Assembly (NCBI GenBank): GCA_016617855.1 | Contig: JAECUM010093726.1 | Span: 1-64,000 of the forward strand | Source: Megalonaias nervosa | Lineage: Eukaryota; Mollusca; Bivalvia; Unionida; Unionidae | Reading direction: 5' to 3' | DNA: 64,000 bases | In this document: in pieces, positions 45,831-57,242 of the stretch | Numbering within the stretch: the stretch's first letter is position 1 | How the letters are laid out: each line of letters opens with the position of its first letter | Made by a program: the position numbers and the translations under genes | Notes under the pieces: generated by a model | Seen by the model: only the letters and a program-made list of their open reading frames with translations | The model's database searches: none | What the model was told of the DNA's origin: nothing

Positions 45831-46375
45831 TTGCTGCTGATGAGTATTCCTTAACTCATAAAATCCATCTTGTAGGCAAATCTTTCACTCAGCAGTCTAC
45901 TGGTAGAAAGGTATTTCAGTCTAATACAACTCCTTCTAAAACTCAGTCTGGCACAACTTCTAAAAATCAAGCTTTTGATAAAATTGATTCAAAATCCTTG
46001 TCTATTCCTACGTGTACCTATTGCAAGAAAAAAGGACACGTCATTCCTATTTGCTTCAAATTGAAACATAGGCATCAGAATCAAGATAGTCCTATACCAA
46101 ATGCTCTTATTTCTAAGAGGTCAAGGTCACGGTCATGTATTGAAAGCAATACATTCGTTGGGTCTCAAAAACCCCAGTCTGATTTTATTATGGTGAATTA
46201 TGAACCATTCATGTCGAATGCTTATATATCACTCTTGGGTGATTTGGACAATCCTATCCCTATTAAAATTGTAAGGGATACAGGAGCTTCTCAGAGTCTT
46301 TTATTATCAGGTACTTTGCCTTTTTCTGAGAAGTCCTGTTCTAATGAGAGTGTTCTCATTCAGGGAGTAGAGTGA
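45815..46375 (+). pseudogene. Gag nucleocapsid and retroviral protease
   Basis: The frame carries a zinc knuckle CTYCKKKGHVIPIC (CCHC, about 46,013-46,054), then an Arg/Ser-rich spacer. The aspartic protease motif IVRDTGASQSL follows (catalytic Asp at 46,277). It ends at a TGA at 46,374 within the protease, so the second half is interrupted. Confidence 0.8.
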
Positions 46376-46967
46376 GTCTTTGTCAACGTTCCTCCCCATT
46401 CTGTAAATTTGTCATCAGACTTAGTTTCAGGATATGTGACAGTCGGAATAGTGTCTACTTAACCCGTTGAGGGCATTCTTTTGTTGCTAGGCAACGACCT
46501 AGCTGGAGAAAAAGTTGTGGTTAATCCACTTGTAACTGACAAACCTTCTTTGGATCAGAATTTGATCAAATTGAAAAAGAAATCCCTGATTTATAACCAG
46601 CTTGAGCAGTTGCCAGGCTATGGCAAAGAAAGCTCTTGAGAATGATTTTGATAAGGAAAATATTCCTTTAGCCGACACATGCATTGGTCAAGCTTTTGAC
46701 GAGGTCACTTTCACTCCTTGTTTGGATCAATCAAAAAGTATTGATCACAGTGATCATCTTTTAACTATTCATTCTCTTTTATCTAAACAGGATGGTAAAC
46801 GACAGTCACTTGTCGTCGAACAGGAAAAAGATCATGAGATCTCCTGTTTGTTTCAGAGGGCCAGTAGTGAAACTGAAGCCACTGAAGAACCTGTCTGTTA
46901 TTTCATTAAAAATGGAATTATTATAAGAAAATGGAGACCTTCCGAGGTACCTGCTGGTTATGAGTGA
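46376..46967 (+). pseudogene. Protease end and pol spacer
   Basis: Broken frames continue the protease (GILLLLGNDLAG-like near 46,470). The 46,602-46,967 frame carries a low-complexity linker before the integrase zinc domain. No catalytic domain is evident in the linker. Confidence 0.5.
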
Positions 46968-48060
46968 TCAGTCAATTATCAAATTGTAGTTCCAAAATCG
47001 TACAGACAGGAAATACTTAGTTTGGCCCACGACACTCCTCTGGCTGGTCATTTAGTGATAAATAAAACTTATCACAAGATCTTAACTCACTTTTATTGGT
47101 CAAAAATCAAAAGTGATTTTTTTTTTAAATTTTGTAGATCTTGTCATACTTGTCAAATTGTAGGGAAACCCAATCAGAAGATACCTAAGGCTCATCTGCA
47201 ACCAATTCCTGTATTTGACGAACCATTTAGCAGAATTATGGTATATTGTGTTGGTCCCTTACTTAAGACCAAGTCAGGCAACCAATATTTGTTGACCGTT
47301 ATGTGTGCGTCAACAAGATTCCCAGAGGCAATTCCTTTGAGGAGTATTACAACCAAAACCATAGTGAAAGCTTTGATCAAGTTTTTTACTCAATTTGGCC
47401 TTCCCAAATCTGTCTAATCGGATCAAGGATCAAATGTCATGTCTGGAATTGTCCAGCAAACCATGCACGAATTAGGCATTCAACGATTTAAATATTCTGC
47501 CTACCACCCTGAGAGCCAAAGGGCTTTAAAAAGATTTCATCAAACTTTGAAGAATATGATTCGATCATATTGCTTTGATACGAGTCAAGATTGAGATGAA
47601 GGCATTCATTTACTTTTGTTTGCTGTTATGGAGTCCGTTCAAGACTCTTTAGGATTCAGTCCCTTTGAACTAGTTTTTGGACATACTGTGCGAGGACTTT
47701 TGAAGTTGTTGAAAGAAAATCTTCTTTCTAATGAAGATACTGAGCTCAATCTTCTTGATTATGTTTCTGATTTTAAGTACAAGTTGTAAAAGGCTTGTGA
47801 GGTCGCAAGAACAACTCTGCGCTCTACTCAATCAAAAATGAAATCAAGATATGATAAAAACTCAAGAGATAGGAGTTTTCAACTTGGTGATAGAGTTCTA
47901 GCTCTCACCCATTCCACAAAATCCTGTTCAGGCCAAGTACTATGGTCCATACACGGTTGTAAAGAAAGTAAATGATTTAAATTATATCATAAATACTCCT
48001 GATAGGCGAAAATAAAACAACTTTGCCACATTAACATGTCAAAGGAGTATATTGAAAAAG
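46968..48060 (+). pseudogene. Integrase, placed upstream of RT
   Basis: The HHCC zinc domain reads HDTPLAGHL, H further on, then CRSCHTCQ (about 47,022-47,160). The core follows with a retroviral integrase pattern: first acidic position changed in MVYCVGPL (Asp expected), DQG after the stop at 47,415, and later a YHPESQ block. The C-terminal part to about 48,060 includes a DRVL-like SH3 region near 47,890. Stops at 46,965, 47,415 and 47,593 are among the breaks. Confidence 0.8.
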
Positions 48061-48266
48061 ATAACCAAGTAAATCATGCAATTAATTTAGTTGTACCTGT
48101 CCCACCAACTGGGGACTAAAGTGAAGAAATTCAATTGGACACTGTTGATCTTGGAGCAACAAATCTTCGGAATTCGGAAATTATGAACATTCTGGACCAG
48201 AAACGTTTGCATTTACAACAAGAAGACAGGAATTAACGTAAACAGTTATTATTCGAATATGAGCAC

Positions 48267-49140
48267 TTGTTTCCAGATATTGCTACAAGGACAATCACTG
48301 TTTTTCATGACGTTGAAATTATAGATTCAAACCCTATGAAACAACACCCATACAGGATGAACCCTCTGAAACAGGAATACTTGAAAAAGGAAATTCAGTA
48401 TTTGCTGGAGAACGATTTCAATGAGCCCAGTAAAACTGTCTGCAGTTCACCATGTATACTTGTTCAGAAACCGGATAAAACTTTCCATATGTGCACTAAT
48501 TATAGAAAGGTGAATAGTGTGACAAAATCAGAATCATTTCCATTACAAGAATCGATTACTGTTTGATAAAATTGGAAAAGGCAAGTACGTCACCAAATTT
48601 GACCTTCTGAAAGGATTTTGGCAAATTCCACTAACGGAAAGGGCAAAGAATATTTCGGTATTTGTGACTCCAGATGGACTCTATCAATGTAAGGTAATGC
48701 CTTTCGGGATGAAGGGTTCCCCAAGCACTTTTCAACGCTTGATGAATATGATTACTTCCGGTCTACATAATTATGATACTTATATCGATGATGTCATCAT
48801 CTACAACGACAACTGGAAAGAACTTCTCGCGACGATTCGAAAATTCTTTGACAGACTCACTGATGCAAATTTGAGAATCAATTTATCTAAAAGTGAGTTC
48901 TGCCGTGCTTGTATAACTTTTCTAGGACATATTGTGGGACATGGTCAAGTTAAACCTATAGATGCTAAGGTCAAGGCTGTCTCTGATTTCCCTGTACCTG
49001 TCAGTAAAAAGCAAATGATGCGATTTTTGGGTTTGACCGGCTACTATCGGAAATTTTGTTCCAATTTTTCTAATATTGCTGAACCCCGGACAAACTTGTC
49101 AAGTAAGAAATACAAGTTTCTTTGGACTGAAAAATATTAG
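48267..49140 (+). pseudogene. Reverse transcriptase
   Basis: 48,267-48,566 gives the fingers (YRMNPLKQEYLKKEI, SSPCILVQKPDKT, YRKVN). A one-base shift near 48,566 leads through KFDLLKGFWQIPL to 48,664-49,140 with MPFGMKGSPSTFQRLM and the catalytic YIDD at 48,781-48,792, then the connection (FLGLTGYYRKF). All core motifs are present but split between frames. Confidence 0.88.
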
Positions 49141-49622
49141 GAGGCTTTTGATAGGTTAAAAGCCATACTCAAAACTACGCCGGTTCTCAAAGCTCGAAAT
49201 TTCAATTAATCTTTTAAATTATCTGTTGATGCAAGTGTTGTTGTGGTTGGAGCAGTGTTGATTCAAGAAGATAGAAATGGTCTTGATCACCCAGTGTGCT
49301 ATTTCTCTCTAAGAAATTAAATAAGTACCAAAGAAATTACTCAACAATCGAGAAGGAATGTTTGGCTTTAATACTGGCATTACAGCATTTTGAAGTTTAC
49401 ATTAGCTCAGCTCCTTGAACGGTTGTTGTGTATAGTGATCACAACCCCCTTACTTTCACCGACAAGATGAATAATAGAAATCAAAGATTATTAAGGTATA
49501 GTTTGTTTTTGCAAGAATATAATCTGAACATCAGGAACATCAAAGGAAAAGACAATTTGATTGCAGATGCACTTTCCTGTGTACATCAATATTATTTCAT
49601 GTATACTTTATATAATTCATAA
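49141..49622 (+). pseudogene. RNase H domain
   Basis: Starts with EAFDRLKAIL, then LSVDASVVVVGAVLIQ (the DAS of Gypsy RNase H), CYFSLRN, an IVVYSDHNPLTFTDKMNNRNQ-like block and IRNIKGKDNLIADALS near 49,530-49,600. Stops at 49,138, 49,207 and 49,318 and frame changes break it. The last frame ends at 49,620, about 90 bases before the 3' LTR. Confidence 0.82.
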
Positions 49623-49712
49623 GAAGTTTCTTTTCTGATTTTCTTTAACCTCATGTATAATTTACGCATGGTAAAAAGAAAGCTTTATTGTATAAATCTT
49701 TCTTTTTCTTGA

Positions 49713-50462
49713 TGTGGGAAATGTTATCTATATGTAATTAAATTGCCTGTGTGTTAGTTTTAAAATTCTTTTTTTATTTTATTTTTGTTTCATTACATTT
49801 TATTGTAATGATTATTTTCACGGCATTTGATATATTTTTCCAGTAAATTCTGTTTGTATAGAACTCAAAAGCTGTTCCATTACCATTATTTTTAGCTCAT
49901 AGATTTTGTAAACATTGAGTGATAACGATTGGCAATTTCCAGGGCATTTCGACCCACGTGTTAACTGGATTGTAAACAGACTTTCTTTTTATATCTATAT
50001 ATTTGCAGTGTGAGAATTTGGTTCTCAGAGAGGGCGGTTTTTGGTACGTGACAAATTTCATTATTTTTATTCCGTTGGTCAAGTGTTAAGAGACCATGTG
50101 ACCCATCGAACGGGAATGGGATAACGTTTTTAGTTGGGTTTAATATTTGTGTCTTAGTGAAATCTAGCTAGTCGTTCTTAACACCTTGAGGGAACAAGGT
50201 GTTTCTATTGTTGCTATCAGATTGTTTTGAAGTTCATCTATTTTTTTAATTTATTAATTTATTCTCTAGAAGACTAAATAAGTGTACCTTTTTATAAAAC
50301 GTTCTGGGAGAAAGAAAGCCAGTGGAAATTTATTCTGGAATGAACTACGGAAACATAAATTGTGATTCAATCGAGGACCTGTTACCATCAGTACAGACAT
50401 CATCTGACGTCATCGCCTCCATATTAGAATTACATCGAGATTCGAAACTGGATTCAATTAGA
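49713..50462 (+). repeat. 3' LTR, 3' end missing
   Basis: It begins TGTGGGAAATG and matches the 5' LTR up to attaga (50,462). The final 184 bases present in the 5' LTR (44,407-44,590) have no match here, so this LTR is truncated or recombined at its outer edge. Confidence 0.75.
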
Positions 50463-50666
50463 ACTGTAAGTGATTGAAGGTGGAGGTGTATTGCATTCCT
50501 GAAATTAGGGGTGCCATTATTAAGGTTATTAAGATTATATGTTGTGCCGTCCTTAGAATTAATTTAGTTAGGATTGTGTGTTGCGCCGTACTTACATATA
50601 CTGTAAATACATTCCTGGTAGAGGAATACAAATATTTTTTTTATTTAAATATACATTCATTATATT

Positions 50667-51146
50667 ATGAATTACGAAAATATTAATGCGATTATCTCTG
50701 CGATGGAAAAGTTACATGATGATGGTATACAAACGTCTGATCAACTTGATCCTAAAAAAATTATTTATGATTTTGAGGGGCTGCAGGAACGAAAATTTGA
50801 AGGTAGATATACATTACCAGCCGAATACAGGTTTATAAAATTGCTCTAACAAGAGATGACACAGTCATTGGCGACCGTCGATGACACACAAGTTGAACAA
50901 TTTGCTTCGCTTGCACACGAGATTAAGAAAATTAGATCAGAATGGTATCACGAATACGAAACAAAACAGATTGTGAATGCGCGTGTAAGGCGATTAAAAA
51001 AGATTATGCCCGATTGTAAACTCGCTGACTTTGTAGATGGCGAAGTGATTGGGGGCATTGTGAAAGTGAAAGCGGTCACAAAGTCACTGATGACATCTAA
51101 ACACGGTGACAAAGTCGATGACGAAGTCATTGGTAACGGATTGTGA
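50667..51146 (+). pseudogene. Polinton ORF of unknown function, one in-frame stop
   Basis: A single frame of 160 codons, interrupted only by TAA near 50,847, contains YDFEGLQERKFEGRYTLP, then a charged helical part (HEIKKIRSEWYHEYETKQ, RVRRLKKIMPD) and an acidic Val-rich tail. The tail DNA repeats gatgacgaagtcat motifs also found at 42,980-43,020. No family is recognised. Confidence 0.45.
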
Positions 51147-51316
51147 AAGTGAATGTAGTGACAGTAGTGACAAACTCGATGAAGAAGTCATGGGTAACAG
51201 CTTAAAACGGCGATTAAGTCACTGGTGAAAGTGTGAAACAAATGGAAAAATTAATTTCTGAGTATAGTAAAAAAATATTGATATGTGCTGTTTTGTTCTG
51301 AATCAGAATATTTATT

Positions 51317-51589
51317 TTAACACTTTTTGTGCTTTTCAAATTTAATACAAAAATGTGCGTAAATCAGAATTTGATCTCTATCGTTCACAATCGTAATAAT
51401 ATGTTCTTGCTGCAGCTCATTTAACTGTGACTGCGCAAACAAAAGTTCTTCTTCGCCATATTCATCACTAAGTATATCAACACTAAACTTTTCTGTGTGT
51501 GGAAGTGTCAAGATTGTTCTGACGGAACTTTTGAGTACCACCTTTTCGTATACAAAAACTCTCGCGTATTGGTACATATATAATACCAC
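51317..51589 (-). CDS. Polinton small ORF, unknown
   Basis: A 90-codon minus-strand frame (contains LPHTEKFSVDILSDEYGEEE). It opens the minus-strand block of virion-type genes from the left. Function unknown. Confidence 0.35.
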   Translation of the reverse strand: MVLYMYQYARVFVYEKVVLKSSVRTILTLPHTEKFSVDILSDEYGEEELLFAQSQLNELQQEHIITIVNDRDQILIYAHFCIKFEKHKKC

Positions 51590-51755
51590 ATTAATAATTG
51601 TTTGACAGAATTTTTTTATTTTACAAAATCATTATCGTGGAGTTTAACAAATGTGACGATGAAGATCTACGATGACGATCTACGATGTTGACGTTGAAGT
51701 TCTACGAACTCGGCGTTTTACAAGCTCTACGATGACGATCTATGAGCGAGAAGAT

Positions 51756-53149
51756 CTACAATGATGCTGAAGATCTACAATCTAACGAGAGTACATACAA
51801 ATATATATTCAAAAATTCTTCTTGCAAATCAAGCAAGTATCTGCGCTGGTCTGTAAGCTTGAAATGTATCCCTGATAATAGCGGATTTTGATATCGTAGA
51901 TGAACCTGATTAACAGATTCTAACACAATAAAAACTCCAGGTGGAGCTTGAGGTGTGAATGAATATAAAATGTATCCTTGCTGAGCCTGACTGGATTTTT
52001 CAAGATCTCCTTGACAGCTACCATCGACTGCATCACATGCAAGATTTACTGCGACCATTGACGTGATATTGACTATGCCCAGTGAAATATGACGACCTCC
52101 ACCGTATGGATCATTGTTGAACTTGAGGATGTTTGCCGGTAGGGATATTTTTCGCCATGCGGGAACAATTTGCTGACAATATTCATCGATGATATCACTG
52201 ATTTTGATACGATTTCCTTAAAATTTGAATTTTGGTAAATCAGCCTCAGATACTGTCATTAGTTTCATAGATTCTATTTTGATAATATTATTGGTGAATG
52301 TGTCGGTTAAATCAATAACAGACTGCACAAGTTTACGGTTGGTAGATCCAAGATTTTATTTGTGTGTTTTATCTGTGAAATAATATCCTCACGAAGTTTC
52401 TCTTTGGGATCTTCTATTACGTACCTCTCAAATTTCTTGCGTAGCTCATATATACTCGCATTATAATGGATAATAATATAACCAAATGAATCTTTAATAT
52501 CTCTGAAACGATATTTATTCTCATTAACAGTAACATCAATTTTAAACTCCCAGAATATATCTATTGTAATTCCATTATTATCAAGCGTAGCATTTGGTTT
52601 AGGGGCCGAACTCGCTCTCACATACGCCCATATGTAAGAAGGGTCGCCATATCTTGTATAGTGTACACCAAAATATTCTTTTTTGTCTGCAGTGTAATCG
52701 CAGAGTTTAGGTTCTGGTGGTCACTCATATACCGGTGGAAATTCTGGCCATCCTAACACAGTTCGGATCGACGATTGATATATATCAACGGCGTATTCTA
52801 GCGAGTTTATTTATATCGCGGACGATAACGTTGGTTCGCGAACTATGATAGCGATCTTGGATTCGTTTCCTGTTCTTGATTTGATTCTGCGCTGGAATTC
52901 ATCGTTGATTTGTTCTATTTGATAACTCCCTACAGGTATACTTACAACTTGCCAGTCTGGTTTTCCGTCGGGTTTATTTTTATACGAAAACACAAGTGAT
53001 TTATTTCCTTGAAACCCACCGAATGACTTTGATCTAATACTTGGCCAGATGTGATACACTCGCAATTGTGCTAGTGATATTTCCTTCGGTGGAATCGTGG
53101 TTGGAAAGCTAACGTTGAACTCAAAAGTGGTTGACCTCGCTGATATCAT
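51756..53149 (-). pseudogene. Penton-like minor capsid protein
   Basis: The minus-strand start 53,149-52,811 has the jelly-roll-like opening seen in Polinton minor capsid proteins: ISLAQLRVYHIWPSI, GNKSLVFSYKN, then IPVGSYQIEQINDEFQ. The middle (52,621-52,307) and the end (52,058-51,756, with PPGVFIVLESVNQVHLRYQNPL and FKLTDQRRYLLDLQEE) follow in other frames or after stops. It is assigned by this order and style, not by a search. It would form virion vertices. Confidence 0.55.
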
Positions 53150-53171
53150 CGTGGTTTTTTACGGATTTGTA

Positions 53172-53690
53172 TTACCGACGATTTGTTGTAGTAATTCTCA
53201 TGACGACATTATTATTTTTTAAATCGTGATAATAATTCAAGGGTTTAATATTGATTCTCCTAGACCTTGACACAGTCGATGACTGCGGCATTGCCTCATG
53301 GTAAATATTAATTATTTCTGTGAATTCCTGATCAGATATTATTCCATCGTTGAGGCCTGATGATATCAACGAAGATAATTTTGCGTATGCGCGTGCTGCC
53401 GTATGAAACTGTATTGTATATTCGTGTAATTTATCAACCGTGCACGTGAATATTTTTTGCGATGATATTAAGAATACCAGCAATTCCTGTTGCAACTAAA
53501 ACACCAATTCCTATCACTGGTGCTATCACGTATGACGCTGACAATGTGATAGTTTATTTGAACCACCTGCGATCTGTTCTGATTCCAGCAATATTTTTAT
53601 TCCGCAGTTCCTTTTTGATTCTGATTGTAGCTTTTTAGTCTGACCAGGATTCAGAGTAACACTAACATGATGATATGACATTATAATATC
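53172..53690 (-). pseudogene. Small Polinton virion-type proteins, one with TM segment
   Basis: Near 53,690 a short frame starts MSYHHVSVTLNPGQTKKLQ, a style seen in small Polinton proteins. Next, after a shift, comes a hydrophobic stretch (PVIGIGVLVATGIAGIL) consistent with one membrane span. Then the 53,495-53,172 frame has a hydrophilic helical part. They may be one or two genes. Confidence 0.4.
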
Positions 53691-53707
53691 ATGATCGATT
53701 TAATTAC

Positions 53708-55047
53708 ATGCTTTCCACTGGAACATCAAAAACTCTCATTCGTTCACCAACATCTTCAAGTGTCATTGTTTTGTCTTAAAGTATAACAGCGATTGCTCTG
53801 TAACCGCCAGCGGTCAGTCGTGTTACACGAGCTCGAAAGTGTATATTAACGACTGATTGTCTAAGCAAATCCAAATGTTCCAGTGAGAAATAATAGATCG
53901 GATATAATGTTGTGAAATCCTGCTAAGATATTTGCAAACCAGAATAAACATTCTGATCATGCCCCATAAATTTCAGCAAACGATGATAAGCACGTGCAAT
54001 ATGATTATTATCAAAATTCAACAACACTTCTTCAGGCGGTTGTTGATGCTCATTAATCTTCAAAGAAACTTTACTACAAGCGTGTCAAACACCATTGGAT
54101 TTCATTCCTGCGAATCTACTCTGGCATTTTCCTGTAATGCGATGAATATATGTCGTGGTGCTGAGACCTCCCACTGTGATGCTATCTGCCATGTGAATAA
54201 ATCAGCAACATTGCTTTGAATACTGTCTGTGGTCATCGTCATCTATGACAACGCTGATTTGCCGCCGCTGTCCGTGAAAGAGAGCTACCGTTGTTCATCG
54301 ACGAGCGATGGAGTCATTGTTGGCATCCACAAAGAAAGTTTTGTTATTATTACCTTACCTGCATCGACTGCGTTGGGTTGCCAGATTGCACCACTGTCGG
54401 TGGCTTTTCTTACAAGTACCACGGTGTGTTTAGCGCCAAACATAACTTTTCTAACATATCTGCAGAATCCAAAGATATGTGATAGTGGCATCACACATGA
54501 GAAATATTCTTCTCCGTTTAACATTGACCTGCGTCTGGCAAATCCTAAGCTTAAATCGTCATTCATCGATGCGACTTCAGTTCCAGCGGCACTGAGTCTC
54601 ATATTGCTGCTCTCGGCTTGGTCAGTTATATCCTTTGCAAACATTATTGACGGACCAGCTGGCGTCGAGTAATCTTCGGAATGTCTTGCCAGACCCAGTA
54701 TCGTCATGGCAACATCAACATTTTCGAGACACGATTCAATATTTTTTTCCGTCAATCATGTATGTGGCGCTGTTAAATAACGCCATAACACCATTGTTAA
54801 CAAAACCAGGTCGATCTAAAAGTCCGTAGTCCGTATGATCTGCCTTCAAAAGTCTACCTTCGATCTCAATGAATGCTTCGGCGCGCAGGAAATATCTACA
54901 TGCATCCTCAACTTGCAACGCGATTCTTCCTCGTGCGTTAGGTACACGTTCGTCATAAGAATAATATTGATAATCTAGCACAGATTCATCCTTAAGAACT
55001 GGCGCACATGTCAAACGCTTTATCAGATACACGTTTAAACATTTCAT
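53708..55047 (-). pseudogene. Major capsid (hexon-like) protein
   Basis: The minus-strand frame 55,047-54,736 and, after a frameshift at the A/T run near 54,745, 54,755-54,285 carry most of it (for example VEDACRYFLRAEAFIEIEG, ADHTDYGLLDRPGF, PLSHIFGFC). Matching C-terminal sequence continues in broken frames to about 53,708 (SAPRHIFIALQ, FMGHDQNVYSG, LYPIYYFSLEHL, ending near VESM). The length of about 450 codons and block order fit Polinton double-jelly-roll capsid proteins. It is disabled by at least one frameshift and several stops. Confidence 0.68.
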
Positions 55048-55105
55048 TATACTTGTTATCGTCTAACAGGAGGACCACTTCCTGCTATTAAACTTGCAGT
55101 TATGT

Positions 55106-55510
55106 TTATTTTTTGGGGTTTTTTTTTTTTTTTTTTTCTGATAGGGATGCACCAGCCAATTCTGCTAGTTTTTGATTTGCATTTTGATTAATGATTTTAC
55201 TGACGTTTGCAGGCATAACTTCAGTTTTGGACAATTTTACTGGTTGAGGTCGTACCGCTTGCGGTCTGCGTATTAACCGTGTTAGACCATCCTTGATTGC
55301 TGGGAATGCTTTACCGGCAACATTACCAACAGCACCAATACCTTTATCACAAACAACGTGAATAGCTTTCATTCCCAGTTGCCTCACAATCGGTATTTCT
55401 TTTGAGGCTACCCTTCTAAAAAGACTCTGAACAACATCACCAAGCCCATCACCGTAAATCGCTTTATACGTAGGTAATTAACGATTTTATCACCCTGACC
55501 ATTACAGGTT
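55106..55510 (-). pseudogene. Small basic core/minor virion protein
   Basis: Gly-rich start (YGDGLGDVVQSLFRRV, about 55,470-55,430), then KGIGAVGNVAGKAFPAI and a basic stretch (RLIRRPQAVRPQPVK), ending in a Lys run from the poly-T at 55,117-55,137. Similar small basic proteins lie next to the capsid gene in Polintons and adenoviruses. A break separates the Gly-rich start from the ATG at 55,387. Confidence 0.45.
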
Positions 55511-55536
55511 CACGTTGAGCATTATGTATGATCATC

Positions 55537-55794
55537 TTATTTTCTTGTCACTGATCTAATTGCATACACTAAATCATCAACAATTTCATCATCGCGGTAA
55601 TCATCAACGATTTCATCAATGAGAGACCGGTAAACATTAATGTTCATGATACCACATGTGAATAATCTCTGACATATAGCAGCTGCCTCATTAATCATTT
55701 CTGGGGAATTATTACCTGCTCGTTTTCCGCCAATCAGAATTTCTTGTCTATCAACTTCGGCAAGGGCGTTATTAGGGCAAAGTTTTTCGGTCAA
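55537..55794 (-). CDS. Polinton small acidic ORF, unknown
   Basis: An intact 85-codon frame (contains QEILIGGKRAGNNSPEMINE and DEIVDDYRDDEIVDDLV). No domain is recognised. It is upstream of the basic protein on the same strand. Confidence 0.4.
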   Translation of the reverse strand: MTEKLCPNNALAEVDRQEILIGGKRAGNNSPEMINEAAAICQRLFTCGIMNINVYRSLIDEIVDDYRDDEIVDDLVYAIRSVTRK

Positions 55795-56149
55795 CGAAAG
55801 TGTTTGTTTTATTTTTTATTTTTTATTTTTTTTTTATTTTTTTTTTTTTGTCTTTGTTTTTCTACACTGCCAGTGGCAAGACCTCCGGAGTTTTTGCCTA
55901 TTTGTTGTAATACTAGATGTGGATGTTATTGTTGTCGTTGTTGTTGTAAACGTGAAAATAGTTACCTATTCCATTGCTAAATGAAATATATTTTATATCA
56001 TTCTTTCGGGCTGATCAACTCTGGCCTGACCAACTCCGTAATATATGCGAAATATTCATTTGTACTTGTTTTCACGACTTACAGCATCACTGACGTACTT
56101 TGGTTTCAAATTTTTTTCTCTTTGATCAAACCTTTGCGCGGCAAGCACA

Positions 56150-56656
56150 GATACTTTTTCAACGCTGTCAGTTTTTTATGAGGCCAATACTTTTTTCGGT
56201 AAATTTATCATTCACTTCATTTCTCCCTCTTGCTAGTTTTGATTCTGGTTCTTGTACTGGTTCTGGTTCTGCTGCTGATATAAGATCCCTTACATCAGCT
56301 ACTTCAGAACGAAGCTGGTCAATATTTTCAAGAATTTATTGTGTTTGTGTTTGTGGTTGAGCAGCAGTTAATTCACCTGGAAGTTCTCTTATAATTTTTT
56401 ATGTTTTTTTAGTTCTTTTCGCTATTTGTTCCAGTTGCTTCAGCGGTTTGATCCAACGTTGGAAGAGAACCCACGCTAGATTTTGTATCTCCGGTAGCTT
56501 TTGTAATTGGTTTGAATAACTATTCTGCACCTTCTGTAAATTCCAACCGGGACTCCTGCGATCTTGTAATTTTTGTTTGACAGAATCACGAACTGGAAGA
56601 TATTTTTTAATTGCCTCTAATCGCTGTCGAACTAGTTTAGTTGCACGAGATTCCAT
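56150..56656 (-). pseudogene. Coiled-coil Polinton protein
   Basis: From ATG at 56,656 the frame is basic and helical (VRQRLEAIKKYLPVRDSVKQ) to 56,399. Past a break it continues as a heptad-like stretch (ENIDQLRSEVADVRDLIS) and a Glu/Pro-rich tail to about 56,150. It is the outermost gene at the right end. Function unknown. Confidence 0.4.
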
Positions 56657-56702
56657 GGTTAGCGTTATTATTGATATAATAATGATTTAATTACACCACC
56701 TA

Positions 56703-56983
56703 ACCAATTGCTTTTTATTCACACCCATGACTGTCTCATGGGGGGACGACCCAGATACATATATTTGACGCAGAAAAACAATAACACGATTAGAGGCCTT
56801 AGTGACTCTTGTATTTTTTCACCCGTCATAGGAAGCTTTATTTCGGTCTGAAATTTTGGTCAATCTACCTTCCGTAGAGGTTTCGGTTTAGAGTTATTGA
56901 TGCTTGTATTTTCATTTTCGTAGGAAGCTTTATTTTCGCAAAATAACGCTCCTAAAAATGGTCTGCTCACCCTCCCTGCTGCT
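56703..56983. repeat. Polinton right TIR
   Basis: Inverted match to 37,321-37,600, with the same inner hairpin (CCCATGA-5-TCATGGG, 56,724-56,742). Confidence 0.9.
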
Positions 56984-57242
56984 ACCAATAAAGACGTTTC
57001 AATTATATCAGTTTTATATGCTGTAATTATCTTAATAGATGTTGCTGCTCATGCGCATGTACCTTGTGGGAGTAGACAAAAGGTCAAGTGAAAGGCTTTC
57101 TTCCCCATGGGTCTGAGTCGATTTGGTCTTGTGATTTTCGGCTATGGCTGTGTCGACGTTAATCATTCAGTCCATTTGTGATTACGAATACAAAATGGTC
57201 ATTAAATGCATTTATTAGGGAAAATGTGTTGATTGGTCTCTC

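Larger units (their letters stand above)
43703..50462 (+). mobile_element. Ty3/Gypsy-type LTR retrotransposon, Gmr1-like order
   Basis: Two LTR-like segments flank a gag-pol region. Pol reads protease (46.28 kb), integrase (47.0-48.0 kb), reverse transcriptase (48.27-49.14 kb), RNase H (to 49.6 kb). In standard Ty3/Gypsy elements integrase is last. Integrase before RT is the order of Ty1/Copia and of the Gmr1 group of Ty3/Gypsy elements. The proteins look Gypsy-like, so Gmr1-like is the best fit. At least eight stops or frame changes show a dead copy. It inserted into the Polinton after that element arrived. Confidence 0.85.
37321..56983. mobile_element. Maverick/Polinton element, degenerate, nested insertions
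   Basis: The ends are inverted repeats of about 280 bp starting AGCAGCAGGGAGG. Flanks read ACCAG on the left and ACCAA on the right, a possible imperfect 5-bp target duplication. Contents: phospholipase A2-like and integrase genes (plus strand), polymerase B plus helicase (minus strand), and a minus-strand block of capsid-type genes. A SINE (40,696-41,031) and an LTR retrotransposon (about 43,703-50,462) inserted later. Without them the element is about 12.6 kb. I found no packaging ATPase or adenovirus-type protease. Nearly every gene has stops or frameshifts, so it is an old genomic copy of a virus-like element. Confidence 0.88.

Noticed and set aside
43703..50462. Ty1/Copia assignment based on integrase-before-RT order
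   Set aside because: RT and RNase H motifs, the HHCC integrase style and the gag with CCHC knuckle look Ty3/Gypsy-like, so a Gmr1-like Gypsy element fits better.
54229..54672. 147-codon plus-strand frame
   Set aside because: Antisense shadow of the capsid-type gene, which has the recognisable motifs.
55744..56360. Plus-strand frames of 66-86 codons
   Set aside because: Phe/Leu-rich readings of poly-T and of the antisense of Polinton genes.
37321..56983. Recent infectious virus integration
   Set aside because: Many stops and frameshifts, about 20% TIR divergence and later nested insertions indicate an old genomic copy.
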